Virus record (IMG/VR): IMGVR_UViG_3300035034_003525
Span: 1 to 34,406 of that record
From: a virus
DNA: 34,406 nucleotides
Reading direction: 5' to 3' (one strand)
In this document: positions 27,669 to 34,105 of the stretch, in pieces
How the letters are laid out: each line of letters starts with the position of its first letter
Position numbering within the stretch: the stretch's first letter is position 1
Program-made: the position numbers and the translations under genes
Notes under the pieces: generated by a model
The model's input: the letters and a program-made list of their open reading frames with translations, nothing else
Told to the model about the DNA's origin: nothing
Database searches by the model: none

Positions 27669-28210
27669 TTCATTTTTTTGTTTCCAAATAAATTTTTTGA
27701 TATTAATTTGTAATAAACATATTTTGCACCGAGGTATTCCGATAATGTTTTAATGTCTTTTTTGTATACTGGAATCTCGATATATTTCCTTACTTTTTTT
27801 ATTGAATACCGGACAGAAGTTTCTTTGATCGAAAAAATATCGGCAATTTGTTTTCGTGATAATCCATTGTGATAGTAGAGAAAGAATATTACTATTTGTT
27901 TAGAATACCCACAAATGCCTTTATTCTTTAATTGGAAAATATTTTCTCGCTTTATATTAAAATAGTAAACAATAATGTCAATCGTCAGGTCTTTTCCTGA
28001 TTTTCTGCTGAACTCTTGTAATAGTATTTCCTTTAAATCCGAAGGTGAGTGGATAGTATGGCCGTTAACAATGTAATTGGATATCATCGTCAATACGTTG
28101 TTCACAGGCACTTCATATGCTTTTGAGATAGCGTTAATAATATCATCCCAATTATTTACAGGAAGTGCTATTATTTTTTCGATAAATTCAATACTTTCTT
28201 TCTTTGACAT
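27665..28210 (-). CDS. DnaA domain IV-like DNA-binding protein (181 aa)
   Basis: Residues about 75-145 resemble the C-terminal DNA-binding domain of DnaA. A helix reads VYYFNIKRENIFQ; a second helix reads YSKQIVIFFLYYHNGLSRKQIADIF; then comes ETSVRYSIKKVRKYI, in the place of the DnaA signature helix (DHTTVxxAxxKI). There is no AAA+ ATPase, so it is not an initiator itself. The N-terminal 70 residues are helical and unassigned. Phages may use such proteins to bind origin-like boxes or to act as transcription regulators. The start overlaps the nuclease gene by 40 bases, with no later Met before residue 42. The stop overlaps the methyltransferase start. Confidence 0.7.
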   Translation of the reverse strand: MSKKESIEFIEKIIALPVNNWDDIINAISKAYEVPVNNVLTMISNYIVNGHTIHSPSDLKEILLQEFSRKSGKDLTIDIIVYYFNIKRENIFQLKNKGICGYSKQIVIFFLYYHNGLSRKQIADIFSIKETSVRYSIKKVRKYIEIPVYKKDIKTLSEYLGAKYVYYKLISKNLFGNKKMK

Positions 28211-28758
28211 AGGTATTCTTTTAGTAGTTTGATTTTAAAATTAATCTTACGGCGTCTTGTGCCATTGTTCGTCCAGATATATCGTGTCGGAATAAAAGTT
28301 TTTTTAAACAATTCAACAGGTTTAATCAATTGGACATAAATATCGTGTTTATTATATATCCATTTTTGATTAAGCGTAAATGCTCTTGTCATGTTGTGCT
28401 GATCAAAGGAAGGTTTAATCTCAATAATACTTCTTGGTTTATCTACAAATTTAAACGCAGAGTTTGCAAGTATAAATGGAGTATTTTTTTCATTGAACCC
28501 TCCAATATAAGAAGTAAATATATCAGCAGCTATTTCATTCCAAACAATTGTGAAATCCGGAGTATAAATGTGTTTATGCAGCAGCGTGTGCGATAAAGGT
28601 TTTTGTTTTGTCTTAAGCTGTTCAAACATTTTTATTTCTTTTTTATCGGAAAGAGAAATAACAGGGTGTTGAGGAATAATTTCTTCAACAAACCCTATTT
28701 TTTTTAAATCCTCTAAATACCAGTAAAAATATTTTTCTTCGTCGCTATCAAATGTCAT
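28171..28758 (-). CDS. PD-(D/E)XK nuclease family protein (195 aa)
   Basis: Conserved positions of the fold are visible: an N-terminal helix with FDSDEEKYFYWYL (Glu7/Glu8), the active-site strand YTPDFTI (Asp68) and IIEIKP (Glu113-x-Lys115), followed by a helix and a strand (DIYVQLIKP). This arrangement resembles phage nucleases of the DUF1064 or TnsA-N type, which act as Holliday-junction or homing/repair nucleases. Similar PD-(D/E)XK nucleases occur in crAss-like genomes. It is the first gene of the operon with the DnaA-like and methyltransferase genes and overlaps the DnaA-like gene by 40 bases. The very basic C-terminus (RRRKINFKIK) probably contacts DNA. Confidence 0.75.
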   Translation of the reverse strand: MTFDSDEEKYFYWYLEDLKKIGFVEEIIPQHPVISLSDKKEIKMFEQLKTKQKPLSHTLLHKHIYTPDFTIVWNEIAADIFTSYIGGFNEKNTPFILANSAFKFVDKPRSIIEIKPSFDQHNMTRAFTLNQKWIYNKHDIYVQLIKPVELFKKTFIPTRYIWTNNGTRRRKINFKIKLLKEYLCQRKKVLNLSKK

Positions 28759-28783
28759 GGCTTATGATTCAAGTGTTCTAAGA

Positions 28784-28800
28784 ATACCTTGGAAAGGTAT
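28784..28800. promoter_or_regulatory. Short perfect hairpin between two genes
   Basis: ATACCTT (28784-28790) and AAGGTAT (28794-28800) form a perfect 7-bp stem with a 3-base loop, in the 52-base gap between the 102-aa gene and the nuclease gene. There is no T-run on the minus strand afterwards, so it is not a classic terminator. It could be a processing site or an operator. Confidence 0.35.
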
Positions 28801-28810
28801 CTGTTTTACT

Positions 28811-29119
28811 TTAAAATAATTTTCCTTGCTCATACACTATTTCTTTTTCGTTAGTTATATCTTCTCTTCTTGGCTCTCGTTTATTTTTAAAGATAAAACG
28901 AATAAAACTTTCATACCCATATTTAGCTTGATAGGCAGCAACCCATTTGTTTGGATGATTTTGGCTCATGCCTATTACCCGTTGCCACATATGATATTGA
29001 AAAATTTTTTTTTTGCCATTAACAAGTACTGTGTATTCAGCATTGGCGATTGTGTTTCCTTTTACAGAAACAAGCTCAATATTTTGTCCGTCTTCAAGTT
29101 TAAATGATGTTATTACCAT
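28811..29119 (-). CDS. Unknown small protein (102 aa)
   Basis: No family was recognised. The N-terminal half is beta-rich (FKLEDGQNIELVSV, AEYTVLVNGKKKIF). The C-terminal half is helical and basic with several aromatics (WQRVIGMSQNHPNKW, KYGYESFIRFIF). There is no signal peptide. Its start overlaps the end of the membrane-protein gene by 7 bases, so the two are likely co-translated. It is followed by a short hairpin and the nuclease operon. The role is unknown; a nucleic-acid-associated function is possible given the neighbours, but this is not shown. Confidence 0.65.
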   Translation of the reverse strand: MVITSFKLEDGQNIELVSVKGNTIANAEYTVLVNGKKKIFQYHMWQRVIGMSQNHPNKWVAAYQAKYGYESFIRFIFKNKREPRREDITNEKEIVYEQGKLF

Positions 29120-29361
29120 AAGATTATCAGATAAATTATAAGGTTCAATAATGCAATTACGATGCTTAAAAGCACAAATTGTTTTAGCTTAATAACATGT
29201 CTTGCTTTTGATATACGATAAATTATTTTTTCATGTCCATTTATATACCTTCCTCGACGATCTCTTTTTGGAACTATTTTAATAGTGAAATCATTATTAA
29301 ATACAATAGCAAAAACAAAAAAAATAAATATTACAGTCGGTAAAAAACTAATTATCTCCAT
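29113..29361 (-). CDS. Small two-helix membrane protein (82 aa)
   Basis: Two clear membrane segments are present: residues 5-22 (LPTVIFIFFVFAIVF) and 62-82 (FVLLSIVIALLNLIIYLII). They flank a 35-residue strongly basic loop (KRDRRGRY, KARHVIKLK), which by the positive-inside rule should face the cytoplasm, leaving both ends outside. It has no cleavable signal peptide. Phage proteins of this shape include holins, spanin partners and superinfection-exclusion factors, but nothing distinguishes these here. It begins after the repeated 3' flank shared with the split gene and is the first of the leftward genes up to the methyltransferase. Confidence 0.65.
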   Translation of the reverse strand: MEIISFLPTVIFIFFVFAIVFNNDFTIKIVPKRDRRGRYINGHEKIIYRISKARHVIKLKQFVLLSIVIALLNLIIYLIILW

Positions 29362-29387
29362 GATTTTTTCTTATTTCGTTAAACAAT

Positions 29388-29452
29388 CATTCGTGATGAA
29401 AAAATAAAAAACCCCACCCGCATTTTTAGTAAATCAAATCAACATCTTTTTC
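29388..29452 (-). repeat. Direct repeat, copy 2
   Basis: Second copy of the repeat at 26073-26142: 29388-29409 and 29420-29452 match the first copy, the latter over 33 identical bases. It holds the last codons of a truncated paralogue and its downstream flank. Confidence 0.85.
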
Positions 29453-29596
29453 GTTTTCAGAGAAATACTTTTTCAGGTAGTCAGCACCGTATCTATCCAA
29501 AACTTGTTTGCTTGGTTTATAAAAAGACCTTTTTGTGTCAGCGTTTTGCCCCCATTCGCCTTCGCCAAGCCCGAAAACGTTGCCTACAATTAAAGA
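29426..29596 (-). pseudogene. Truncated second copy of the C-terminus of the split phage gene
   Basis: Read on the minus strand in the frame ending with TAA at 29428-29426, this stretch encodes GEGEWGQNADTKRSFYKPSK and then DRYGADYLKKYFSENEKDV to a DLIY end. The last 16 residues are nearly those of the gene at 26116-26697 (YGKDYLQKYFSENEKDVDL). Only about the last 45-50 residues are recognisable; the conserved PDTYKKPNH part is missing. The upstream sequence runs into the 130-aa ORF in a different frame. It looks like a remnant of duplication or recombination. The left boundary is approximate. Confidence 0.65.
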
Positions 29597-29930
29597 AAAA
29601 CGGAATAAACAAAAATCTGTTTTTAGGTGTATCGCTAGTTTTTCTACTTCCGTATTTCACTCTCATTTCTAATTCAATCAACTCTTTTGGTTTCGCTAAC
29701 TCTCTATCAAGCTCACACCTTAATTCAATCATTTTTAATTCAAATTGTATCATATATGGTGGTTTTTCCCAATAAGGAAGGGATAGGTAGTGCATAGCAA
29801 AAGCATCTTCTTTTTCTTGTGCTTTATAGAAAGCATCGCACTGTTTGGGGTGTACTCTTTTTAATATTCGGTGGCTATTGCCGTTACTATCTACATACTC
29901 ACCGTAAGATTTCTTATTTTCTCTTTTCAT
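29538..29930 (-). CDS. Unknown protein, possibly frame-shifted at its 3' end (130 aa)
   Basis: No family was recognised. Residues 1-100 look like a real charged helical protein (YGEYVDSNGNSHRILKRVH, a Met/Glu-rich helix with MIQFELKMIELRCELDREL). The last ~25 residues (NRFLFIPFFFNCRQ, then very Arg-rich) change character. This change coincides with the point where another frame begins to encode the truncated paralogue at 29426-29596. The original protein therefore probably ended differently, and an insertion, deletion or recombination joined them out of frame. The start lies 42 bases left of the TnpB element end, so the insertion separated the gene from the Bacteroidetes-type promoter at 31.4 kb. 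Confidence 0.5.
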   Translation of the reverse strand: MKRENKKSYGEYVDSNGNSHRILKRVHPKQCDAFYKAQEKEDAFAMHYLSLPYWEKPPYMIQFELKMIELRCELDRELAKPKELIELEMRVKYGSRKTSDTPKNRFLFIPFFFNCRQRFRAWRRRMGAKR

Positions 29931-29971
29931 TTTTAATATAAATTATCGTTAATAACTGTGGGTAACACTGT

Positions 29972-30200
29972 GTGAACTACCCACACACTAAAAAGATGTG
30001 TGGGCTTCCTGTACAACGCATAGCCTAATGGCTTACGTTAGCGTACAAAGGGTTGTCCCTAACCCCGAAATTTTTTATATTATACGCAGCGTTAAGGTCT
30101 CTATCTATTGAATTATTACACTTATCACAATTATATGTCCTATCTGAAAGTTTTAAATCTTTCTTGTGGTTTCCACAATTAGAACATACCTTACTGCTCG
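29972..30200 (-). ncRNA. Predicted TnpB guide RNA (omega RNA / reRNA) from the element's right end
   Basis: In IS605-type elements the guide RNA is transcribed from the tnpB 3' end through the right end of the element, and its guide is the flanking DNA. Here that region contains a branched hairpin (30016-30050, with AGCC-TAAT-GGCT in the middle) within the tnpB 3' coding end, then the terminal hairpin at 30004-29980. A second hairpin, GTGGGTA (29958-29964) with TACCCAC (29978-29984), overlaps it and is mutually exclusive with it. If the element ends at 29972, the guide would be read from 29971 leftwards. The boundaries and 5' end are inferred. Confidence 0.4.
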
Positions 30201-31143
30201 GTCCAAATCTACCAATTACAACAAGGTTTTTACCTTGCCAATCAGTCTTATATTCAAGCATTGTTCTTAATTGTCGCCAACCCATATCAGATATTGCTTT
30301 AGCTAAATTATGGTTCTTAACCATATTACTAACAGCTAAATCTTCCAAAACAATCGTATCATACGTGTTTACTAATTCAGTAGATATTTTATGCAAGTAA
30401 TCAGTCCTTTGGTTACGGATTTTTTCTTGCAATAATGCTACTTTTAATTTTTGTTTTTCTCTATTTATCGAACCCTTTTGTTTTCTTGAAAGGCTTCTTT
30501 GTTCAACTCTTAATCTTCTTTGTTGTAATTTAAAGAAGTTTTTGTTTTCATATACTACGCCATCAGAAGTAATTGCTAAATCTTTAATACCAAAATCAAT
30601 ACCAACAGACGTTTCTGTTTTTATACTTTTTTGTTTTGGTTTTTCAGTTTGAGTATCAACCAATATTGAAACAAAGTATTTACCAGTTACCGTTTTCGTT
30701 AGTGTAACTCTTTTTGGTAAGCCTTTAAATTCTCTATGGTAGCCAATAGCAACTTCTTTAAGTTTAGGTAATTTTAAAATATTATCCTTAAATGATATTT
30801 CAAATCCTTGTGGAAATGTAATTGACTGTTTAGAGTACTTATTTTTAAATTTAGGGAATTGACCCCTACCTTTAAAAAAGTTTTGGTATGCAGTATCTAA
30901 ATTAATTATACTATGTTGTAAAACTTGGCTTGGACACTCTTTAATGTAATCAAACTCTTTTTTTAATTCTGGCAGTTGTTTAATTAAATCATACTTAGAT
31001 ATTGATGTTTTATTTGAAGCATACGCAACACTCTTAGTTTCTAAACCAAGGTTATACACCAATCTATTAACTCCAAAGTACCTTTGTAATTGGGCTTTTT
31101 GAGTTTCCGTTGGAAATATTCTGTATTTGTATCCTTTTAGCAT
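30025..31143 (-). CDS. tnpB: TnpB, RNA-guided endonuclease of IS200/IS605 family (372 aa)
   Basis: Full-length TnpB with the usual order: N-terminal MLKGYKYRIFPTETQKAQL; the target/guide-binding region; RuvC-I with Asp183 in VGIDFGIKDLAI; a basic KQKGSINREKQK bridge; RuvC-II with Glu267 in IVLEDLAV; a zinc ribbon with Cys320, Cys323, Cys339 and Cys342; and RuvC-III DRDLNAAYNI with Asp347/Asp349. All catalytic positions are present, so it is probably active. TnpB uses a guide RNA made from the element's right end to cut the empty donor site, favouring element retention. There is no tnpA nearby, so movement would depend on a transposase elsewhere. A possible promoter of its own lies at 31170-31200. 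The last codons overlap the predicted guide RNA scaffold. Confidence 0.92.
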   Translation of the reverse strand: MLKGYKYRIFPTETQKAQLQRYFGVNRLVYNLGLETKSVAYASNKTSISKYDLIKQLPELKKEFDYIKECPSQVLQHSIINLDTAYQNFFKGRGQFPKFKNKYSKQSITFPQGFEISFKDNILKLPKLKEVAIGYHREFKGLPKRVTLTKTVTGKYFVSILVDTQTEKPKQKSIKTETSVGIDFGIKDLAITSDGVVYENKNFFKLQQRRLRVEQRSLSRKQKGSINREKQKLKVALLQEKIRNQRTDYLHKISTELVNTYDTIVLEDLAVSNMVKNHNLAKAISDMGWRQLRTMLEYKTDWQGKNLVVIGRFGPSSKVCSNCGNHKKDLKLSDRTYNCDKCNNSIDRDLNAAYNIKNFGVRDNPLYANVSH

Positions 31144-31169
31144 ATATTATTAAATAGTCTAAACTTTTG

Positions 31170-31200
31170 TAAAAGTACAATATTTTTTATCTAAAATCAA
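31170..31200 (-). promoter_or_regulatory. Possible tnpB promoter (Bacteroidetes type, imperfect)
   Basis: On the minus strand TTG (31200-31198) is followed 20 bases later by TACTTTTA (31177-31170). This is one base short of the Bacteroidetes -7 box TANNTTTG, with the right spacing to a -33 TTG. It lies 27 bases before the tnpB start. Confidence 0.35.
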
Positions 31201-31398
31201 GTTCTGGTTAAAATTTGTTTAATTGATACCATTAAACAATACATATTATCACAAGGCTAATAGTCGCTTACATCCCATCCACGCTAAAGCGATGAATGGG
31301 TTTTACGCTCCAACGTATAAAGTAATGCCGAAATGATTGGTAAATCTTAATAATTGTATTTGCATGATCTCTCGCTTTAATAATTCAATAACTATAGA

Positions 31399-31429
31399 CA
31401 AAAGTAAAAAAAATGATAACATAATCAAA
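31399..31429 (-). promoter_or_regulatory. Bacteroidetes-type promoter reading leftward
   Basis: On the minus strand TTTG (31429-31426), a 19-base spacer and TACTTTTG (31406-31399) fit the Bacteroidetes consensus (TTTG, 19-21 bases, TANNTTTG) exactly. It lies between the terminator at 31.57 kb and the left end of the TnpB element, pointing into the element. Before the insertion it probably drove the 130-aa gene and the following leftward genes. Confidence 0.6.
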
Positions 31430-31562
31430 ATAATGACAACTAAATAAATAAAAAGTAAGTAAAACCGTTGCTATTGATTGGTATATTTGCCGTGAGTTTA
31501 TTTTAAAAAAATCATTTGTTTATATTTTTCAATGTCTTACCATCAATTCTTGCATACTACTG

Positions 31563-31595
31563 AAAAAAGCCGGATTCGTAGTCCGGCTTTTTTTT
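31563..31595. terminator. Bidirectional rho-independent terminator after the SF2 helicase operon
   Basis: The stem GCCGGA (31569-31574) with TCCGGC (31582-31587) and a 7-base loop is flanked by six A on the left and eight T on the right, which extend the stem. It therefore gives a U-tract in both directions. It lies 55 bases after the helicase stop on the minus strand and ends that operon. No + strand gene reads into it, unless a short RNA starts near 31.49 kb. Confidence 0.85.
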
Positions 31596-31649
31596 ATGAA
31601 TGCCCATGCCCTTGGGTCTTGTTAAGGCTTCTGGCACGCCTGATTCGTA

Positions 31650-32903
31650 TTATGCTTTTGTAGTATTTTCAGCCTTTTTTAAGGCTTTTTCAGATTTTAA
31701 TTTGAATTTTGTTAGTGGCACTCCGGATATTTGCCCAACATTAGTCATAATAATGTCTTTAAACCCTCCTTTTTCTTTCATGATACGGATGGATTCAATC
31801 ATTCCCATTCGGGTAACATTGTCCATAATATCGAGTACACGGCATAGTTTTTTAGGGTTGTTAGGATCTTTCCTGAGCCCTCGTCCAACCATTTGATAAT
31901 ACAAAGCAAGTGACATTGTTGCTCTTGCCAGTGTAATTCCGTCAAGTGAAGGAAAGTCAAATCCAACAGTAAGCACACCCATATTAAACATATGCTTTAT
32001 CTTTCCTTCCCGGAAAGCGTCAATCTTTTCTGTTCGTATGTTCATAGGTGTTTTCCCATGGATATAGTCGGCACTCATTCCCATCTCGCGTAGCATTTCA
32101 GCACTACGTCTTGCTTGTCTTACTGAACTGCAGAATATAAGGTTGTGATTCACTTTCTTATCAAACCAAGCAATATTCGCAGCGAGTTTTTTTAGTCTTG
32201 CATCACTCCAAAATCTTTCGAGCTCAGCTTCATCAAAGTCTCCACCTATAGTGTTGGTTTTAATTTTGCTTACATCAAAATGATTGCTGATGTGATATTT
32301 TATTGGTGACAAATACCCTTGTTTGAAAAGCGTATAATTGTCAATCTTGAAGGCTATTTTCTTGAAGAAAAACGGATAAATTCTGTTTACCATTTGAAGA
32401 GATTGGCTGTAAAATTTATCATCACCTTGGCTAAAATATTTTCCAACCATACGGTATGGGGAAGCTGTCAATCCGCAAACATTTTTTGGCTGTATAGCTT
32501 CAAAAAATTGATTATACATGCCATTGAAGTTTTTAGGATTCAGCAGGTGGCATTCGTCAAGAATGATGTACTTGAACCTTTTAAAAAGTTCAGGGTTTTT
32601 ATAGATACTCCCTATTGTAGCGTACGTGAATGTTGATATTTCCTTTTGACCAAAGCTGGCTGAATAAATAGAAACATCTAATATTCCATATGACAATAGT
32701 TTCTGAAAATTTTGTTCTAATATTTCCTTTGTTGGTTGCAGAATAAGAACAGGCTCTTTTATTTTTTGGACAATATCCGCTATTATAAGAGACTTTCCGC
32801 TACCAGTGGGTAATACTAACATGAAAGGCTTCTCGTAATTCATTAAATGATATACAGCAGATTCAGAAGCTTGTTTTTGATATGGTCTTAGTGTAAATTT
32901 CAT
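31650..32903 (-). CDS. SF2 DEXH-box helicase (417 aa)
   Basis: Motifs are in order: Q-like RPYQ near the N-terminus, motif I PTGSGKS at 32-38, motif Ia LQPTKE, motif II DECH at 116-119, motif III TAS at 146-148, the C-terminal RecA lobe with NLIFCSSVRQA and VGFDFP, and motif VI QMVGRGLR at 337-344. This is a compact two-lobe SF2 enzyme like phage UvsW/RecG-type or RapA-like helicases. It probably remodels DNA during phage replication or recombination; crAss-like genomes commonly carry SF2 helicases in the replication block. Its ATG overlaps the upstream gene stop as ATGA, so the two are co-translated. The C-terminal ~35 residues are Lys-rich and likely flexible. Confidence 0.92.
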   Translation of the reverse strand: MKFTLRPYQKQASESAVYHLMNYEKPFMLVLPTGSGKSLIIADIVQKIKEPVLILQPTKEILEQNFQKLLSYGILDVSIYSASFGQKEISTFTYATIGSIYKNPELFKRFKYIILDECHLLNPKNFNGMYNQFFEAIQPKNVCGLTASPYRMVGKYFSQGDDKFYSQSLQMVNRIYPFFFKKIAFKIDNYTLFKQGYLSPIKYHISNHFDVSKIKTNTIGGDFDEAELERFWSDARLKKLAANIAWFDKKVNHNLIFCSSVRQARRSAEMLREMGMSADYIHGKTPMNIRTEKIDAFREGKIKHMFNMGVLTVGFDFPSLDGITLARATMSLALYYQMVGRGLRKDPNNPKKLCRVLDIMDNVTRMGMIESIRIMKEKGGFKDIIMTNVGQISGVPLTKFKLKSEKALKKAENTTKA

Positions 32904-33412
32904 ATGAAATGTTTTATCGTTGTAAGTGTTAATAGCCCATAATATTTAGTGATCAAACTATCAAAATTTTCGTCATTAATATCATGAAGTTCTTCTGTTG
33001 ATTCATAATTAAAGTATAAGATTAATTTTTTGATATTAATTGATATTTTGCCCATTAATAACATGTTAAAATCAATAATCTTTACAAGATCAAAAGGCTT
33101 ATTAAATATCCTTAAAAGATTCTTTATCATTTTGAGTTCATCAGGATCGGGTATTACAGCAATTCCAAGAATTGCATCAGCTACCTGTGGATCGTATTGG
33201 TTTAAATAGGTTCCTTTAACTATTTCCTTTCCGTATTTGTAAAAGGCATCCTTTATTGTTTTAAAGTCGAAATCTAAAGGTTTTGGTAGAAAAATGGGCG
33301 TTACTTCAGAATAATTCAAACCCCTGAGAGGAATTTTGTCTTTAATCCTCTCAAGAGTTGTGAATGAGTTTGCAGAATAGTATTTGTTATTAATTTTGAA
33401 AATAGCTCGCAT
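32900..33412 (-). CDS. Unknown protein co-translated with the SF2 helicase (170 aa)
   Basis: No family was recognised. The N-terminus is beta-rich (MRAIFKINNKYYSANSF). The middle carries a helix-rich stretch (IKDAFYKYGKEIVKGTYL, DPQVADAILGIAVIPDPDELKMIKNLL). The C-terminus ends in further helices (FDSLITKYYGLLTLTTIKHF). There are no metal-binding or nucleotide-binding motifs. The stop overlaps the helicase start codon (ATGA), a tight coupling that suggests a helicase partner or another replication protein. It is 26 bases from the upstream gene. Confidence 0.75.
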   Translation of the reverse strand: MRAIFKINNKYYSANSFTTLERIKDKIPLRGLNYSEVTPIFLPKPLDFDFKTIKDAFYKYGKEIVKGTYLNQYDPQVADAILGIAVIPDPDELKMIKNLLRIFNKPFDLVKIIDFNMLLMGKISINIKKLILYFNYESTEELHDINDENFDSLITKYYGLLTLTTIKHFI

Positions 33413-33438
33413 ATGTTCTTTGTCTTTCTTTTGTGAAT

Positions 33439-33834
33439 CTATTCTGAAGTTTCGTTTAAGATTTCTCTTGATATAAATATTTTTCTTGTTCTAATGCTTA
33501 TGTAACCATTTTCGGATTTAAACCCAAAAAATATTTTAGATCTTCTCTCAAGTGCTCTAATAGTGACAGGGGTTTTGTTATCCATTAAAGCTTTAATCTT
33601 AGTTACTTCTGAATTTTCTTTTGAGGAGCTTAATAGAAAGAATTTGGTGATTTCATTATTGTAAAATACTGAAATGTAATCATTATCAAAGATTACTAAG
33701 CCATCATGATTTGTTTCGGATGGTTCTTCAGATTCTGAATTATCGTACAATTCTAATTTTTCAATTTTTAAAACTGCATCCTGTGAGAATGAGATAAATG
33801 GAATTAATAATAGTATAAATATTAGTTTTTTCAT
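33439..33834 (-). CDS. Alternative nested product: secreted protein (131 aa)
   Basis: Starting at the ATG at 33834 gives a signal peptide of about 18 residues (basic KK, hydrophobic IFILLLIPFI, SFSQ) and a mature acidic domain of about 113 residues. The sequence before this ATG is AT-rich (TTTAAACCA), like many Bacteroidetes initiation regions, and no Shine-Dalgarno is needed in such hosts. If this start is used, the product is exported to the periplasm. Exported phage proteins of this size include exclusion and lysis-timing factors, but there is no motif to choose among these. Confidence 0.45.
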   Translation of the reverse strand: MKKLIFILLLIPFISFSQDAVLKIEKLELYDNSESEEPSETNHDGLVIFDNDYISVFYNNEITKFFLLSSSKENSEVTKIKALMDNKTPVTIRALERRSKIFFGFKSENGYISIRTRKIFISREILNETSE

Positions 33835-34089
33835 TGGTTTAAAGTTTAAATGATAATATTGTGAATTTTTTTTTAAATCTTTATTATAAGTGTTTATGGC
33901 AAGAAACCAATATTTTACTTTGTCATAATCAGTGATTATTCTGTAATCTCTATAAAATGACATTACAGATTTTCCGTATTTGAGAATGGAATCAATTGGT
34001 GAATCCACAAATGCTGAATAAACTAAAATTTCACATTGATCAAATACTCTTTTTGACAGTTTAAAATATTTTTTTGCTGCTTTTTTCAT
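33439..34089 (-). CDS. Protein with an internal signal peptide; fusion of two genes or nested starts (216 aa)
   Basis: The frame opens at an ATG at 34110, but the first seven codons lie inside a hairpin repeat, and the Met at 34089 (MKKAAKKYFKLSKR) is a more natural start. Residues 1-85 are a basic helical region with several aromatics (MSFYRDYRIITDYDKVKYW). At residue 86 (ATG at 33834) a classic signal peptide begins: MKKLIFILLLIPFISFSQ, with a Bacteroidetes-style FSQ cleavage end. It is followed by a ~110-residue acidic, beta-rich domain (HDGLVIFDNDYISVFYNNE). No stop separates the two halves. Either two genes lie head to tail in one frame, or one protein has an internal hydrophobic helix. 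The secreted or membrane-anchored part could act on the host envelope. No family was recognised. Confidence 0.55.
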   Translation of the reverse strand: MKKAAKKYFKLSKRVFDQCEILVYSAFVDSPIDSILKYGKSVMSFYRDYRIITDYDKVKYWFLAINTYNKDLKKNSQYYHLNFKPMKKLIFILLLIPFISFSQDAVLKIEKLELYDNSESEEPSETNHDGLVIFDNDYISVFYNNEITKFFLLSSSKENSEVTKIKALMDNKTPVTIRALERRSKIFFGFKSENGYISIRTRKIFISREILNETSE

Positions 34090-34105
34090 AAAAATGCTAC
34101 GGAAA

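Larger units (their letters stand above)
29972..31325 (-). mobile_element. IS200/IS605-type element carrying tnpB only
   Basis: The element contains a full tnpB but no Y1 transposase gene (tnpA). Left end (minus strand): a subterminal hairpin at 31300-31274 with arms CCCATTCATCGC and GCGTGGATGGG, containing one unpaired T on the 5' arm. Right end: a hairpin at 30004-29980 with outer arms CCCACACA/TGTGTGGG, an unpaired T, a 2-bp inner stem and a TTTT loop, followed by TAGTTCAC. Hairpins with a bulged T are what IS608-type TnpA recognises. The exact ends are not certain: I place the right end after TAGTTCAC (29972), and the left limit is approximate. Confidence 0.7.
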
